From Hyphomicrobiales bacterium (GTDB lineage: Bacteria > Pseudomonadota > Alphaproteobacteria > Rhizobiales > Phreatobacteraceae), in NCBI GenBank assembly GCA_017304475.1, contig JAFKKV010000025.1, positions 62,001 to 126,000 of the forward strand: 64,000 bases of DNA, written 5' to 3'. The notes below the pieces were generated by a model. The model had not been told where the DNA came from, ran no database searches, and saw nothing but the letters and a program-made list of their open reading frames with translations. The position numbers and the translations under genes were made by a program. Of the stretch, positions 53,612-62,578 are shown in pieces. Position 1 is the first letter of the stretch. Each line of letters opens with the position of its first letter.

Positions 53612-54247
53612 TTGGCTCAGTCGGGTGTCATCACGGGCAAGGCCGAGGCGGCCGAGGGCCTGCGCGAGCGCAAGCGCCGGCAGACCCGCGAGCGCATCTC
53701 GGACGCCGCCATGAGCCTGTTCCTCGAAAACGGCTTCGAGGCCACGACCGTCGACGATATCGCCGTCAGGGCGGATGTCTCCAAACGGAGTTTCTTCGAC
53801 TATTTTGCCACCAAGGAAGACGTGGTCTTCGCCTGGCAGGATAATTTCGGCACGGCGCTGGCCGCGGCCGTCGCCGCCCGGCCGTCGACTGAGCCGCTGA
53901 TCGCCGTGGTCGAGGAGGCCCTGGTGGTGGCGGCCGTCGCGGCGACCGAGCCGCGCGCGCTGGCGATCAGCAAGCTGATCCATTCGGCGCCGGCGCTCGG
54001 CGCCCGCGACCAGCTGAAATATACCAGGCTGGAGCAGACCCTGGCCGCGGCCCTGACCGAGCGGGCGAGCGACGAGGCGGGCCGGCTGCGCGCGCGGCTC
54101 ATCGCCATGGTGACCATCGGCGCCATCCGGATCGGCGCCGAGGGCTGGAACGACCGGCCGCAGAGCGAGCCGGTCGAGGCCTATGTCCGCAGGGTCCTGG
54201 CGGTCGTCTGGGCCGAGATCGGGGCCTTCGTGCGCGGCAGCGGCTGA
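53612..54247 (+). CDS. TetR-family transcriptional regulator
   Basis: 211 residues from TTG 53612; GACGAGGCGG lies upstream. An ATG at 53513 would add 33 Arg-rich residues read from the edge of the repeat array and is less likely. HTH at residues ~25-70 (RERISDAAMSLFLENGFEAT, then VRADVSKRSFFDYF). The C-terminal domain resembles TetR_C_7-type regulators. It may control the pmtA-like gene or the neighbouring genes; the 23-bp array just upstream is a possible binding region. Confidence 0.85.
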   Translation: MAQSGVITGKAEAAEGLRERKRRQTRERISDAAMSLFLENGFEATTVDDIAVRADVSKRSFFDYFATKEDVVFAWQDNFGTALAAAVAARPSTEPLIAVVEEALVVAAVAATEPRALAISKLIHSAPALGARDQLKYTRLEQTLAAALTERASDEAGRLRARLIAMVTIGAIRIGAEGWNDRPQSEPVEAYVRRVLAVVWAEIGAFVRGSG

Positions 54248-54426
54248 GCCGGGCGGCGGCGCGGCACCGGCGGCGATGGACGAGATTGCCCGGGTTCTGC
54301 TACTGCCGCTCCACTGACGCCCGATCATGAGACCGCCATTCCGGCAGTGCCATGATTGTCGTCCAGAACCAGGCCGCGACCGCACCCGCAATGGGTCCGA
54401 AACCCGGCAGAGCGAGACCCAAGTCC

Positions 54427-55347
54427 ATGCCCATCAAAGTCCCCGATGACCTGCCCGCCCGCGCCACGCTCGAGGCCGAAGGCGTGATGGTGATGCGCGA
54501 GGCGGATGCCGTGCGCCAGGACATCCGGCCCATGCGCATCGGCCTGCTCAACCTGATGCCCAACAAGATCAAGACCGAGACGCAGATCGCGCGGCTGCTC
54601 GGCTCGACGCCGCTGCAGGTCGAGCTGACGCTGGTCAAGATGACCAACCACGTGGCGCGCAACACGCCGAGCGACCACATCATCTCGTTCTACCACGACT
54701 GGGAGGACATCCGGTCCGAGCGGTTCGACGGCTTCGTCATCACCGGCGCGCCGGTGGAGACCATGCCGTTCGAGCAGGTGACCTATTGGGACGAGCTGCG
54801 CCGGATCTTCGACTGGACCCAGACCCACGTGCATGGCTGCTTCAATATCTGCTGGGGCGCCCAGGCCGCCGTCCACCATTTCCACGGCATGCCCAAGCAC
54901 CAGCTGGCCGAGAAGGCCTTCGGCGTCTACACCCACCGCAATCTGGCACCTGCCTCGGCCTATCTGCGCGGCTTTTCCGACGATTTCTCGATCCCCGTGT
55001 CACGCTGGACCGAGGTCCGGCGCGAGGACCTGCCGGCGGACAGCGGCATGACGGTGCTGATGGAATCGGACGAGGTCGGCCTCTGCCTGCTGGACGATCC
55101 GGCGCACCGGTCGCTCCACATGTTCAACCACATCGAATATGACTCGAACTCGCTGAGCGACGAGTATTTCCGCGACCTCGCGGCCAACAAGCCGATCGCC
55201 ATTCCGCACAACTATTTCCCGAAAGACGACCCCGCGCACCGGCCCGAGAACCGCTGGCGCAGCCACGCGCACCTGCTGTTCGGCAACTGGATCAACCAGC
55301 TCTACCAGACCACGCCGTTCGACTTGTCGAAGATCGGCGGCCGCTGA
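54427..55347 (+). CDS. metAA: Homoserine O-acetyltransferase, MetA family (MetAA)
   Basis: 306 residues from ATG 54427, the normal MetA start (MPIKVPDDLPA). The nucleophile is Cys142 in HGCFNICWGAQAAVH. The His/Glu of the triad lie in MFNHIEYDSNSL. Residue 111 is Glu (TGAPVETMPF); in characterised MetA enzymes Glu at this point goes with acetyl-CoA and Gly with succinyl-CoA. It starts the methionine branch from homoserine in the cytoplasm. No SAM riboswitch is recognisable in the 180-bp leader. Confidence 0.93.
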   Translation: MPIKVPDDLPARATLEAEGVMVMREADAVRQDIRPMRIGLLNLMPNKIKTETQIARLLGSTPLQVELTLVKMTNHVARNTPSDHIISFYHDWEDIRSERFDGFVITGAPVETMPFEQVTYWDELRRIFDWTQTHVHGCFNICWGAQAAVHHFHGMPKHQLAEKAFGVYTHRNLAPASAYLRGFSDDFSIPVSRWTEVRREDLPADSGMTVLMESDEVGLCLLDDPAHRSLHMFNHIEYDSNSLSDEYFRDLAANKPIAIPHNYFPKDDPAHRPENRWRSHAHLLFGNWINQLYQTTPFDLSKIGGR

Positions 55348-55622
55348 GGCCGCGGCCAGTCATCGCGCGCCTGCGAAGCATCGGGCGAAGGCGAGATGCA
55401 TTCGTGTTTCGCCTTGCGGCGGCGGCCTGTGTCGGCGACGGCCACCGGCGCCACCGGCCGTGAAGACCGGCCCGGCTGTGGCCCAGAAGTCGCACCGGCG
55501 AGACAATACAAGCACCAGTCGCAGATTCTCCACGATGCGACTGCATTCCCACCCGGCCATCCCTTCCGCCGCGGCAAACCGCCCTCTATCGGTAAATCCA
55601 AGGGCGGGGCCCCGGGGGATTC

Positions 55623-58600
55623 ATGCGCAACCGCCTTGATCTGCGCAGTCCGGCGCCACGCGCGTTGCGGCGCGCCGCGACGGCGCTGTTCGTCACCGCG
55701 GCCTTGGCCGCCGGCACGAGCGACAGGGCCAGGGCAGAGACCGGCTTGCTGCTCTACGCGCCGAGCATCGGCGACGGCACGACGTCGGCCTTCACCACCA
55801 ATGCCGACGGCAGCCTGAACCCGACGGCGACGATCGGCACGGGAGCCGGCTCGGGCTATGCCTGGGTTCGCCCCGACCAGGCTTTCGCCTATGTGACCTC
55901 CCGGCTCAGCAACAGCATCCGCGTTATCGACACGGCGACCCAGACGGTGGTCCAGACCATCGCTACCGGCGCCGCCCCGTTCAGCCTCAGCATCAGCGCC
56001 GACGGCTCGCGCCTGGTCGTCGTCAACACCAACAGCAACAGCCTGGGGGTCTACAGCATCGACCCGGCCACCGGCCAATTGACCGCCACGGCCACCATCG
56101 GCACCGGCACCAGCCCGCGTGGCGTCGTCATCAGTGCCGACGGCGGACACGCCTATGCCGTGAACCGGCTCGGCAATACGATCAGCGCCATCGACCTCAC
56201 GACGAACACGGTGACCGCCACCATCGCCGTCGGCAACCAGCCGTTATTCGCGGCGTTGAATCCTGCCGGCACGCGCCTCTTCGTGACGAATTTCAGCAGC
56301 AACACCGTGTCGGTCATCGACGTCGCCACCAATACGGTGATCGCGACAGTGCCATCGGGCAACGGCCCGGACGGGGTGGTCGTCAGCCCGGACGGCAATC
56401 ACTTCTACGTCGCCAATCGGGTTGCCGGTACCGTCAGCATCTACAATGCGAACATCTTCGCGCTGCTCGGCTCGGTCGCCAGCGGTTCGCTTGCCAACGG
56501 CGTCACGATCAGTCCTGACGGCACGACGCTTTATGTGAGCAACGGCAGCGCCGATAACGTGACCGCCTACACCATCGCCGCCGGCACCGGCATGCTGACC
56601 GCCATCGGCAGCTACGCGACCGGCACCAACCCCGGCGGCCCGGGCATGTGCGGCAATGGCAGCGGCATGCTCGCCATGGGCGCTGCCTTCTATGCCAAGA
56701 GCGCCGGCGCCTTCGGCTGTTTCGGCGGCACCGCCACATTCACCGGTGGCACCCTTGTCATCGCCGCGGCCGGCCTCGGCACCATCACCACGCCGATGGT
56801 GCTGGAAGCCCTGGGCGGCGCGATCGACACCGCAGGCAACAACGCGACGATGGCGGGCGCGATCACCGGCACCGGCGGGCTCATCAAGGTGGGTGCGGGC
56901 ACGCTGACGCTGTCGGGCGCCAGCAGCTATCTCGGCGCGACCCTGATCTATGTCGGCACCTTGCGAGCCGGCGCCGCAAATGCGTTCTCGGCCTCTAGCG
57001 CCTACACGGTCGCGTCGGGCGCCATCCTCGATCTCAACGGCTTCAACCAGACCATCGGCTCGCTCACCGGCGCCGGCAGCGTGACGCTCGGCGCGGCGAC
57101 GCTGACGGCGGGCGGCGACAACAGCAGCACGCCCTTTTCCGGCACCATCACGGGCACCGGCGGCCTCACCAAGACCGGCACCGGCACGCTGACGCTGTCG
57201 GGCGCCAACGGCTATTTCGGCGCGACCCTGGTCGATGCGGGCACCTTGCGGGCCGGCGCCGTCAATGCGTTCTCAGCCTCCAGCGCCGTCACCGTCGCGT
57301 CGGGCGCCATCCTCGATCTCGCCGGCTTCAACCAGACCATCGCCTCGCTCTCCGGCGCCGGCGGCGTGACGCTCGGCGCGGCGACGCTGACAGCGGGCGG
57401 CGACAACAGCAGCACTCCCTTTTCCGGCACCATCATCGGCAGCGGCGGCCTCACCAAGACCGGCACCGGCACGCTGACGCTGTCGGGAGCGAGCACCTAT
57501 GGCGGTCCGACCCTGGTCAGTGCCGGCGGGCTCGTCGTCGATGGCTCGATCACCTCCGCCGTCACCGTGCAGTCCGGCGCGCTGCTCGGCGGCCATGGCG
57601 CGGTCGGCAATCTCATCATGAACGGCACGCTGTCGCCGGGCAATTCGATCGGCACGATCACCGTCAACGGCCATGCGACGCTCGCCGCCGGCAGCACCAC
57701 CATCATCGAGGTGTCGGCCGTGGCCGCCGACCGGATCAACGTCACGGGGACGGCGAGCCTTGCCGGCGGACTGCACCTGGTGGCGGTCGGCTCGGGCTTT
57801 TCCTTCGGCACGCAATACACGCTTCTGTCGGCCGCCGGCGGGCTCTCGGGAAGCTTCAACCCGGTCGCCGTCACCGGCACGTTCGGCCCGGCGATCACCA
57901 CCGTGCTGAGCTATGGCTTGACCGACGCGGTGCTGACACTGCAAGCCAACGCGCTTACGCCGCTCCTGCCGGCCGGCGCGCCGGCCAACACGGCCAATGT
58001 CGCCGGCGGCATCGACCGTGCGACCGCGCATGGGGCCAATCCGACGGCCTTCATGGCTGTCTACCTGCAATCCCCGACCCAGATGGCGGCGAGCCTGTCG
58101 ACGCTCTCCGGCGAGGCGGCGACCGGCACGCAGACCGCCGCCTTGAATGCGTCCAGCCTGTTCCTCAACCTGATGCTCGACCCGATGGTCGGAAGCCGCG
58201 GCGCCAGCGCCTCGGGCGCCGGCCCGTCGCTGATCCAGATGGCCGATCTGAATGCCGCGGCGCAGCCGGCCGCGCGGGTCGAAGCCGGCTGGAGCCTCTG
58301 GACCAAGGCCTTTGGCCAGTCCGGCCGCACCCAGGGTGATGCCGCCACCGGCTCGGCGGCCACGTCCGGCGGACTCTACGGCGTGGCGGCGGGCGCCGAC
58401 AAACGCCTCTCGGCCGACACGCTCATCGGCTTCGCGCTGGCCGGCGGCGGCACCAGCTACGGCCTCGGCGGCCGCGGCGGCGGCACCGGCGACCTGTTCC
58501 AGGTCGGCCTCTATGGCTCGACCCGCTTCGGCAATGGTTATGTCTCGGCGGCGGTCGCCTATGGCTGGAACGGCTTCGACATCAAGCGCAACGTCAACCT

Positions 58601-59126
58601 GGCCGGGCCGGAGACCTATTCGTCGCGGGTCACCGCGCAGACCTATGGCGGCCGGCTCGAGACCGGCTGGCGGTTCGGCCAGCGCGCGTTCGGCTGGACG
58701 CCCTATGCGGCGCTGGAGGCCATCGGCTATTCGGCGCCGGGCTACAGCGAGACCTCGAACCCGGCCGGCGGCGCCTTCGGCCTGAGCTTCGCCGCGAAGA
58801 GCCTGGCGACGGTGCGCAGCGAACTCGGCGTCAGGCTGGACGGCCAGACCCGTGTCTCCGAGACCGCCGACCTGATCACCTATGGCCGTCTTGCCTGGGC
58901 CTATCAGGGCAATACCGAGCGCTCGATCGACGCGCAGTTCCAGGCGCTGTCGAATTCCGGCTTCACCGTGTTCGGCGCCCGGCCCTCGATGCACACGGCG
59001 CTTGCCTCGGTCGGCGCCGAGCTCAGGCTCGCCGGCGGCTTCCGCCTCTCGTCTACGCTCGAGGGCGAGCTCGGCACACGGCATCAGGCGGTCAGGGCCA
59101 ATGCGGGATTGAGGTATGAGTGGTGA
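55623..59126 (+). CDS. Autotransporter with YVTN-type beta-propeller passenger
   Basis: 1167 residues. The signal peptide ends near RARA (ALFVTAALAAGTSDRARA). Residues ~40-340 contain about seven 40-45-residue blades of the YVTN/NHL type, such as AYVTSRLSNSIRVIDTATQ and FVTNFSSNTVSVIDVATN. Residues ~360-700 are PATR beta-helix (GTGTLTLSGA repeats) including two near-identical 95-residue units. Residues ~880-1167 are the autotransporter barrel (ARVEAGWSLWTKAFGQSGRT to the final RYEW). The propeller should be displayed on the surface, where it could bind protein or polysaccharide. Confidence 0.92.
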   Translation: MRNRLDLRSPAPRALRRAATALFVTAALAAGTSDRARAETGLLLYAPSIGDGTTSAFTTNADGSLNPTATIGTGAGSGYAWVRPDQAFAYVTSRLSNSIRVIDTATQTVVQTIATGAAPFSLSISADGSRLVVVNTNSNSLGVYSIDPATGQLTATATIGTGTSPRGVVISADGGHAYAVNRLGNTISAIDLTTNTVTATIAVGNQPLFAALNPAGTRLFVTNFSSNTVSVIDVATNTVIATVPSGNGPDGVVVSPDGNHFYVANRVAGTVSIYNANIFALLGSVASGSLANGVTISPDGTTLYVSNGSADNVTAYTIAAGTGMLTAIGSYATGTNPGGPGMCGNGSGMLAMGAAFYAKSAGAFGCFGGTATFTGGTLVIAAAGLGTITTPMVLEALGGAIDTAGNNATMAGAITGTGGLIKVGAGTLTLSGASSYLGATLIYVGTLRAGAANAFSASSAYTVASGAILDLNGFNQTIGSLTGAGSVTLGAATLTAGGDNSSTPFSGTITGTGGLTKTGTGTLTLSGANGYFGATLVDAGTLRAGAVNAFSASSAVTVASGAILDLAGFNQTIASLSGAGGVTLGAATLTAGGDNSSTPFSGTIIGSGGLTKTGTGTLTLSGASTYGGPTLVSAGGLVVDGSITSAVTVQSGALLGGHGAVGNLIMNGTLSPGNSIGTITVNGHATLAAGSTTIIEVSAVAADRINVTGTASLAGGLHLVAVGSGFSFGTQYTLLSAAGGLSGSFNPVAVTGTFGPAITTVLSYGLTDAVLTLQANALTPLLPAGAPANTANVAGGIDRATAHGANPTAFMAVYLQSPTQMAASLSTLSGEAATGTQTAALNASSLFLNLMLDPMVGSRGASASGAGPSLIQMADLNAAAQPAARVEAGWSLWTKAFGQSGRTQGDAATGSAATSGGLYGVAAGADKRLSADTLIGFALAGGGTSYGLGGRGGGTGDLFQVGLYGSTRFGNGYVSAAVAYGWNGFDIKRNVNLAGPETYSSRVTAQTYGGRLETGWRFGQRAFGWTPYAALEAIGYSAPGYSETSNPAGGAFGLSFAAKSLATVRSELGVRLDGQTRVSETADLITYGRLAWAYQGNTERSIDAQFQALSNSGFTVFGARPSMHTALASVGAELRLAGGFRLSSTLEGELGTRHQAVRANAGLRYEW
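56955..57524 (+). repeat. Two tandem 285-bp units in the propeller autotransporter
   Basis: Unit 1 (56955-57239) and unit 2 (57240-57524) each begin GGCACCTTGCG and encode 95 residues with NAFSASS, VASGAILDL and LTAGGDNSSTPFSGTI. They stay close to identical until the last ~50 bases of unit 2. Half a unit precedes the first. The high identity suggests recent duplication. Confidence 0.88.
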
Positions 59127-59188
59127 GGTGGGGGACGGCGCCGCACCCGCCGACGCACACTGCTCGAAAAAAAAACGCAGATGAATCA

Positions 59189-59348
59189 ACCCTCTCCCAG
59201 AGGGAGAGGGTGGCAGCGGCAGCTGCCGGGTGAGGGGTCGTCCATGTCCGGACAAGGCGATATGCTCGACGAGCATCGCATCGGTTCTGAGGGCCTACGC
59301 CCCTCATCCGGCGCCTGACGGCGCCACCTTCTCCCTATGGGAGAAGGT
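59189..59348. repeat. Class I double-hairpin intergenic element, copy 8
   Basis: The left arm has CCCTCTCCCagaGGGAGAGGG and GGCAGC-GGCA-GCTGCC. The right arm has GGCGCC-TGAC-GGCGCC and a slightly changed TTCTCCCtatGGGAGAA. It lies between the convergent autotransporter and ThDP subunit genes, where a bidirectional terminator would be expected. Confidence 0.9.
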
Positions 59349-59372
59349 TGATCGGCGCCCTATCCCCCTCCA

Positions 59373-59957
59373 TCACTCCGCGCTGAGGCCAAGTGCCTGC
59401 CGGAACCGCACCTTGGCATGGGCGCCCTCGCGCAGCGGCACCAGGCGGGCATTCTCGGCGACGTCGATCTTGACGATGCGGACGCGTGGCCCCTGCCCCG
59501 GCGCGGCGACGGTGGCGGCAAGCCGTTCGAGCTCGGCCCCTGTCGACACAACCGCCGCGTCCTGGATGCCGCAGGCGCGCGCCGCCGCCGCGAGATCGGT
59601 CGTCGCGGTGTGGCTCTGCTGGGCGCCGGTCTCGCCATAGAGGCCATTGTCCAGCACGACGATCGTCAGGTTCGCCGGCTGGGCCAGGCCGACGGTGGAA
59701 AAGCTGCCGAGGCCCATCAGCATTTCGCCGTCGCCGGTGACCGCGACGACGGGGACATCCGGCTGCGCCAGCGCCAGCCCGAGGGCGAGCGCGGCGGTGC
59801 CGCCCATGGCGCCCCAGAGGTAGAAATTGCGCGGGTCGTCGCCGGCCGCGGCGACGTCATAAGTGGATGATCCGAGGCCCGTGACGACCAGGGCGTTTCC
59901 ACGGTTCTCCAGGAGGCGCGCGACGGCCTGCCTGCGGTTGAGGCGGTTCGAAGACAT
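59373..59957 (-). CDS. ThDP-dependent decarboxylase, beta (catalytic) subunit
   Basis: 194 residues matching the C-terminal ThDP-binding half of sulfopyruvate/phosphonopyruvate decarboxylases. The ThDP-Mg motif runs from VTGDGEMLMGLGSF to VVLDN, and the N-terminal part has WGAMGGTAALALGLALAQP. It needs the alpha subunit encoded 9 bp upstream for a full active site. Candidate substrates are sulfopyruvate or phosphonopyruvate, but neighbours give no clear clue. A benzoylformate- or indolepyruvate-like 2-oxoacid is also possible. Confidence 0.88.
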   Translation of the reverse strand: MSSNRLNRRQAVARLLENRGNALVVTGLGSSTYDVAAAGDDPRNFYLWGAMGGTAALALGLALAQPDVPVVAVTGDGEMLMGLGSFSTVGLAQPANLTIVVLDNGLYGETGAQQSHTATTDLAAAARACGIQDAAVVSTGAELERLAATVAAPGQGPRVRIVKIDVAENARLVPLREGAHAKVRFRQALGLSAE

Positions 59958-59966
59958 CGCGAGCTC

Positions 59967-60521
59967 CTATTTCGTGAAAACCTTGGCGCCGACCAGGCGC
60001 TGGGACAGAAGCACGGCCATGGCGGACCCGCCGCCATAGGCCATGGTGGCGGCGTGCCGGACCACGTCGGCGACCTCGTCAGGCCGGTCGGCGCGCTGCA
60101 CCTGGACATCCATCAGCCCGAGCGCCGCCGCCGTGGTCGAGCCCATCGGCACCTGCCAGGGATTGAACTCGCCCCATTCGCCGCGCATGGTCACCAGCAT
60201 CAGCAGCGGGAATTTGCAGACCTTGATCAGCGACAGCATGTTGATGCAGTTGCCGACCCCGCTCGACTGCATCAGCAGCGCGGCGCGCTCACCACCGAGC
60301 CAGGCGCCGGCGGCGACCGCGATCCCCTCTTCCTCCGAGGTCAGCGCGATGCCGCGCATCTCCGGCTCCTGGTGGACCCGCTCGATCAGCCGGGCATGGC
60401 CGCCATCGGGCACATAGGGCACCTGGCGCACGCCGAATTCCTTGAAGATGTCGAGGATGTCGTCGGGCCAGTTGCGGGGCACGGATGCCCCGGGCTTATC
60501 GAGAACCGCTGTCGCCGTCAT
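59967..60521 (-). CDS. ThDP-dependent decarboxylase, alpha subunit
   Basis: 184 residues from ATG 60521. It matches the N-terminal pyrimidine-binding half of the same enzyme class. The catalytic Glu region is ALTSEEEGIAVAAGAWLGG (~residue 60), and ALLMQSSGVGNCINMLS and LVTMRGEWGEFNPWQ follow, as in ComD-type subunits. The split into two genes is typical for ComDE and some phosphonopyruvate decarboxylase relatives. Divergent from a LysR gene. Confidence 0.88.
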   Translation of the reverse strand: MTATAVLDKPGASVPRNWPDDILDIFKEFGVRQVPYVPDGGHARLIERVHQEPEMRGIALTSEEEGIAVAAGAWLGGERAALLMQSSGVGNCINMLSLIKVCKFPLLMLVTMRGEWGEFNPWQVPMGSTTAAALGLMDVQVQRADRPDEVADVVRHAATMAYGGGSAMAVLLSQRLVGAKVFTK

Positions 60522-60599
60522 GTCCTGTGTCTCCGCCGGCCTGGGCCATGTCGGCGCCTTCAATCGCAGCCTCGAGCCCCCCTGAGAATGATAATCCGG

Positions 60600-60614
60600 C
60601 GATAGGTCCTATCG
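60600..60614. promoter_or_regulatory. Candidate LysR operator between ThDP genes and LysR gene
   Basis: CGATAGG-T-CCTATCG is a perfect 7-bp inverted repeat around one base. The half-site recurs as CCTATCGC at 60673-60680, followed by the same AAATC. The pair is spaced about 65 bp in the divergent region, the usual two-site layout for LysR regulators. Confidence 0.55.
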
Positions 60615-60697
60615 CAAATCTCGAAGGCACAGCCTTGCCGAGCCTTCGAAGAACGGCAATTCTCCGATCCTCCCTATCGCGAAATCCGAAGACGCTC

Positions 60698-61663
60698 GTG
60701 GACCTCAAGCAGTTGAAGACCTTCATCCGGGTCGCCGAAACCGGCTCGCTCAGCAAGGCTTCGGACCGGCTGCGCACGGCGCAACCGGCCTTGTCGCGCC
60801 AGATCAAGCTGCTCGAAGCCGAGATCGGCACGCCGCTGTTCATCCGCTACGGCCGCGGCATGCAACTGACCGAGGCCGGCCAGGAATTGCTGGCGCGGGT
60901 CGCCGGCCTGGTGCACCAGCTGGAAAAATCGGTCGAGGACGTCAGGTCACTGCGGACCCAGCCGAGCGGCACGGTGGCGCTCGGCATGATGCCGACCGTG
61001 TCCTATGTGCTGGCCGCCCGTCTGGCGCGCCGGGTGGCGACCGAACTCTCAGGCATTTCGCTCAGGATCGTCGAGGGTTATGCCGGCCATCTCGTCGACT
61101 GGCTGCACCGCGGCGATGTCGATGCCACCTTGCTCTACGGCCCGAGCTCGGACCTGCATCTGAGGGTCACCGACCTCATGTTCGAGGAGTTGGTGCTGGT
61201 GGGGCCGCCGACCTGCGGGCTCGATCCCGGCAAAGCCGTGCCGGTGGCCGATCTCGCCGGCCTCGAACTGGTGCTGCCGAGCCGGCCGCACGGGCTGCGC
61301 GCGGTCGTCGAGACCGCCGCCCAGAAGGCCAGGATCGAGCTCGCCATCCGCTTCGAGGCGGATTCCTTCCGGGTGCTGAAAGACCTGGTCGAGGCCGGCC
61401 TCGGCTATACCGTGCTGCCGATGTCGGCGATCCAGCGCGAGGCACGCGCCGGCCTGTTCAGGACCGCGCCGCTGGAAAAGCCCAAAGTGGTCAGGCAGGT
61501 CATCCTGGCGCTGCCGGCGAGCCGCACCGACACCCGCGCCACCCGCGCCGTGGTCGATCTCGCGATCGACGAGATCGCCACCATGGTCGCCAAGGGCGAC
61601 TGGATCGCCGTGCCGTCAGAGGGTCTGCTGAACCGGACCCGCCGCGACACTGCTCCGGCGTGA
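60698..61663 (+). CDS. LysR-family transcriptional regulator
   Basis: 321 residues from GTG 60698, where the canonical start VDLKQLKTFIRVAETGSLSK begins. Longer in-frame starts add a non-conserved leader through the operator region. The HTH covers residues 1-60 (SDRLRTAQPALSRQIKLLE). Residues 90-300 form the effector domain (GTVALGMMPTVSYVLAARL). Divergent from the ThDP decarboxylase genes, which it probably regulates. It is a close relative in type to the LysR protein at 62579. Confidence 0.9.
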   Translation: MDLKQLKTFIRVAETGSLSKASDRLRTAQPALSRQIKLLEAEIGTPLFIRYGRGMQLTEAGQELLARVAGLVHQLEKSVEDVRSLRTQPSGTVALGMMPTVSYVLAARLARRVATELSGISLRIVEGYAGHLVDWLHRGDVDATLLYGPSSDLHLRVTDLMFEELVLVGPPTCGLDPGKAVPVADLAGLELVLPSRPHGLRAVVETAAQKARIELAIRFEADSFRVLKDLVEAGLGYTVLPMSAIQREARAGLFRTAPLEKPKVVRQVILALPASRTDTRATRAVVDLAIDEIATMVAKGDWIAVPSEGLLNRTRRDTAPA

Positions 61664-61711
61664 TGTCCGGCCGGTCGGCCCCGCAGGGCGGCGCGACGGA
61701 CAGCCGGCGCC

Positions 61712-61948
61712 CTATGCGCCCTTGTTCTCCACCGGCGGCTTCGGGCCACGCACAGCCCAGCGCATCAGCGCCCAGGTGCTGCCGCCGGTGGCCATGCCGA
61801 GCAGGTAGATGACGACGACCCAGAGGGCCAGCGGCGCGCTGAACCTCAGGCCGAGGAAAGCGACGGTCACGATCTGGAAGTTCTGAAGCGCGAAAATCAG
61901 CGTCGCCGCGACAAAAATGGCGATCACCGTGATGTGGGCCCAACGCAT
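61712..61948 (-). CDS. Small LapA/DUF1049-like membrane protein
   Basis: 78 residues from ATG 61948. Two membrane helices (HITVIAIFVAATLIFALQN and LALWVVVIYLLGMATGGS) are joined by the short conserved NFQIVTVAFLGLRFSAP. This is the LapA_dom (DUF1049) pattern, as in E. coli LapA, which takes part in lipopolysaccharide assembly. In alphaproteobacteria similar small proteins are common and uncharacterised. Convergent with the LysR gene. Confidence 0.8.
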   Translation of the reverse strand: MRWAHITVIAIFVAATLIFALQNFQIVTVAFLGLRFSAPLALWVVVIYLLGMATGGSTWALMRWAVRGPKPPVENKGA

Positions 61949-62305
61949 GCTCTGTCTCGCTCGCTGCGGCCGCGTGCCGGAAGTCCCCGTCGCGGGCCGT
62001 GCTTCATGATGGCCGCAACCGGACGTTCCCGCCGCGGGGCACAACGCTATCCCAGCTTGCCCGGGGGCGTCAGTCGGACAAATCCTGCATCATGCCGAGG
62101 CGATGGTCCCGATGCCCGGCCGGCCGCGCGCGCTGCTTGCCGTCCACACCTCGCACCTTCCGAGGATCGAACGCTTTGTTGACGATGGCGCGGAGATTGG
62201 CTCGAAGCGTCCTCCCGCGGCGGCGGTCCAGTCCTTATATGCCCAAGGCAGATGCGTCTCGAAGGCCGCGGTGGCGGAGCGGACGCGCGATTTCGGGAGC
62301 AGGCA
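61949..62305. other. Intergenic gap between a LapA-like gene and a small unknown gene
   Basis: 357 bp with no supported gene, repeat of the two main classes, or RNA that I can recognise. It should hold promoters for both divergent neighbours. Several short frames exist here but lack signals. Confidence 0.4.
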
Positions 62306-62554
62306 ATGGCTGCTGCGGTGGATCTGGGTGGATTGGACGGCTGGACCGTCGAGAAGAAGCAGGTGCACTACACCCTCGCCTATTGGGTGTCCTATGTGCT
62401 CGGCATGCTCAGCCAATCCGAGCCGCTGACACCCGACATCACCTATATCCTGCGCAATGACGGCACGGACGAGCGTTGCAAGGTCACCCTGCCGAGCGAT
62501 CACAAACCGGCCGACATGGCGGCCGCCATTGCCCGCAACGCGGCCCGCGCCTGA
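62306..62554 (+). CDS. Hypothetical protein, 82 residues
   Basis: 82 residues from ATG 62306 with GGGAGCAGG upstream. No signal peptide. It has a short amphipathic, aromatic segment (HYTLAYWVSYVLGM) and a beta-rich middle (DITYILRNDG and CKVTLPS), ending in an Ala-rich helix (DMAAAIARNAARA). I do not recognise the family. Codon use fits a real gene. Convergent with the LysR gene at 62579. Confidence 0.5.
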   Translation: MAAAVDLGGLDGWTVEKKQVHYTLAYWVSYVLGMLSQSEPLTPDITYILRNDGTDERCKVTLPSDHKPADMAAAIARNAARA

Positions 62555-62578
62555 GCCGGGCGGCCGCGAATCCGCCCT

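Noticed and set aside
54248..54426. A possible SAM-II or other methionine riboswitch before metAA.
   Set aside because: The leader lacks the conserved SAM-II sequence blocks and I see no fitting pseudoknot.
57273..59276. A 667-codon minus-strand frame under the propeller autotransporter, and a 516-codon one at 49857-51407.
   Set aside because: Both are shadows of repeat-rich autotransporter genes; the composition is Arg/Ala/Gly low-complexity.
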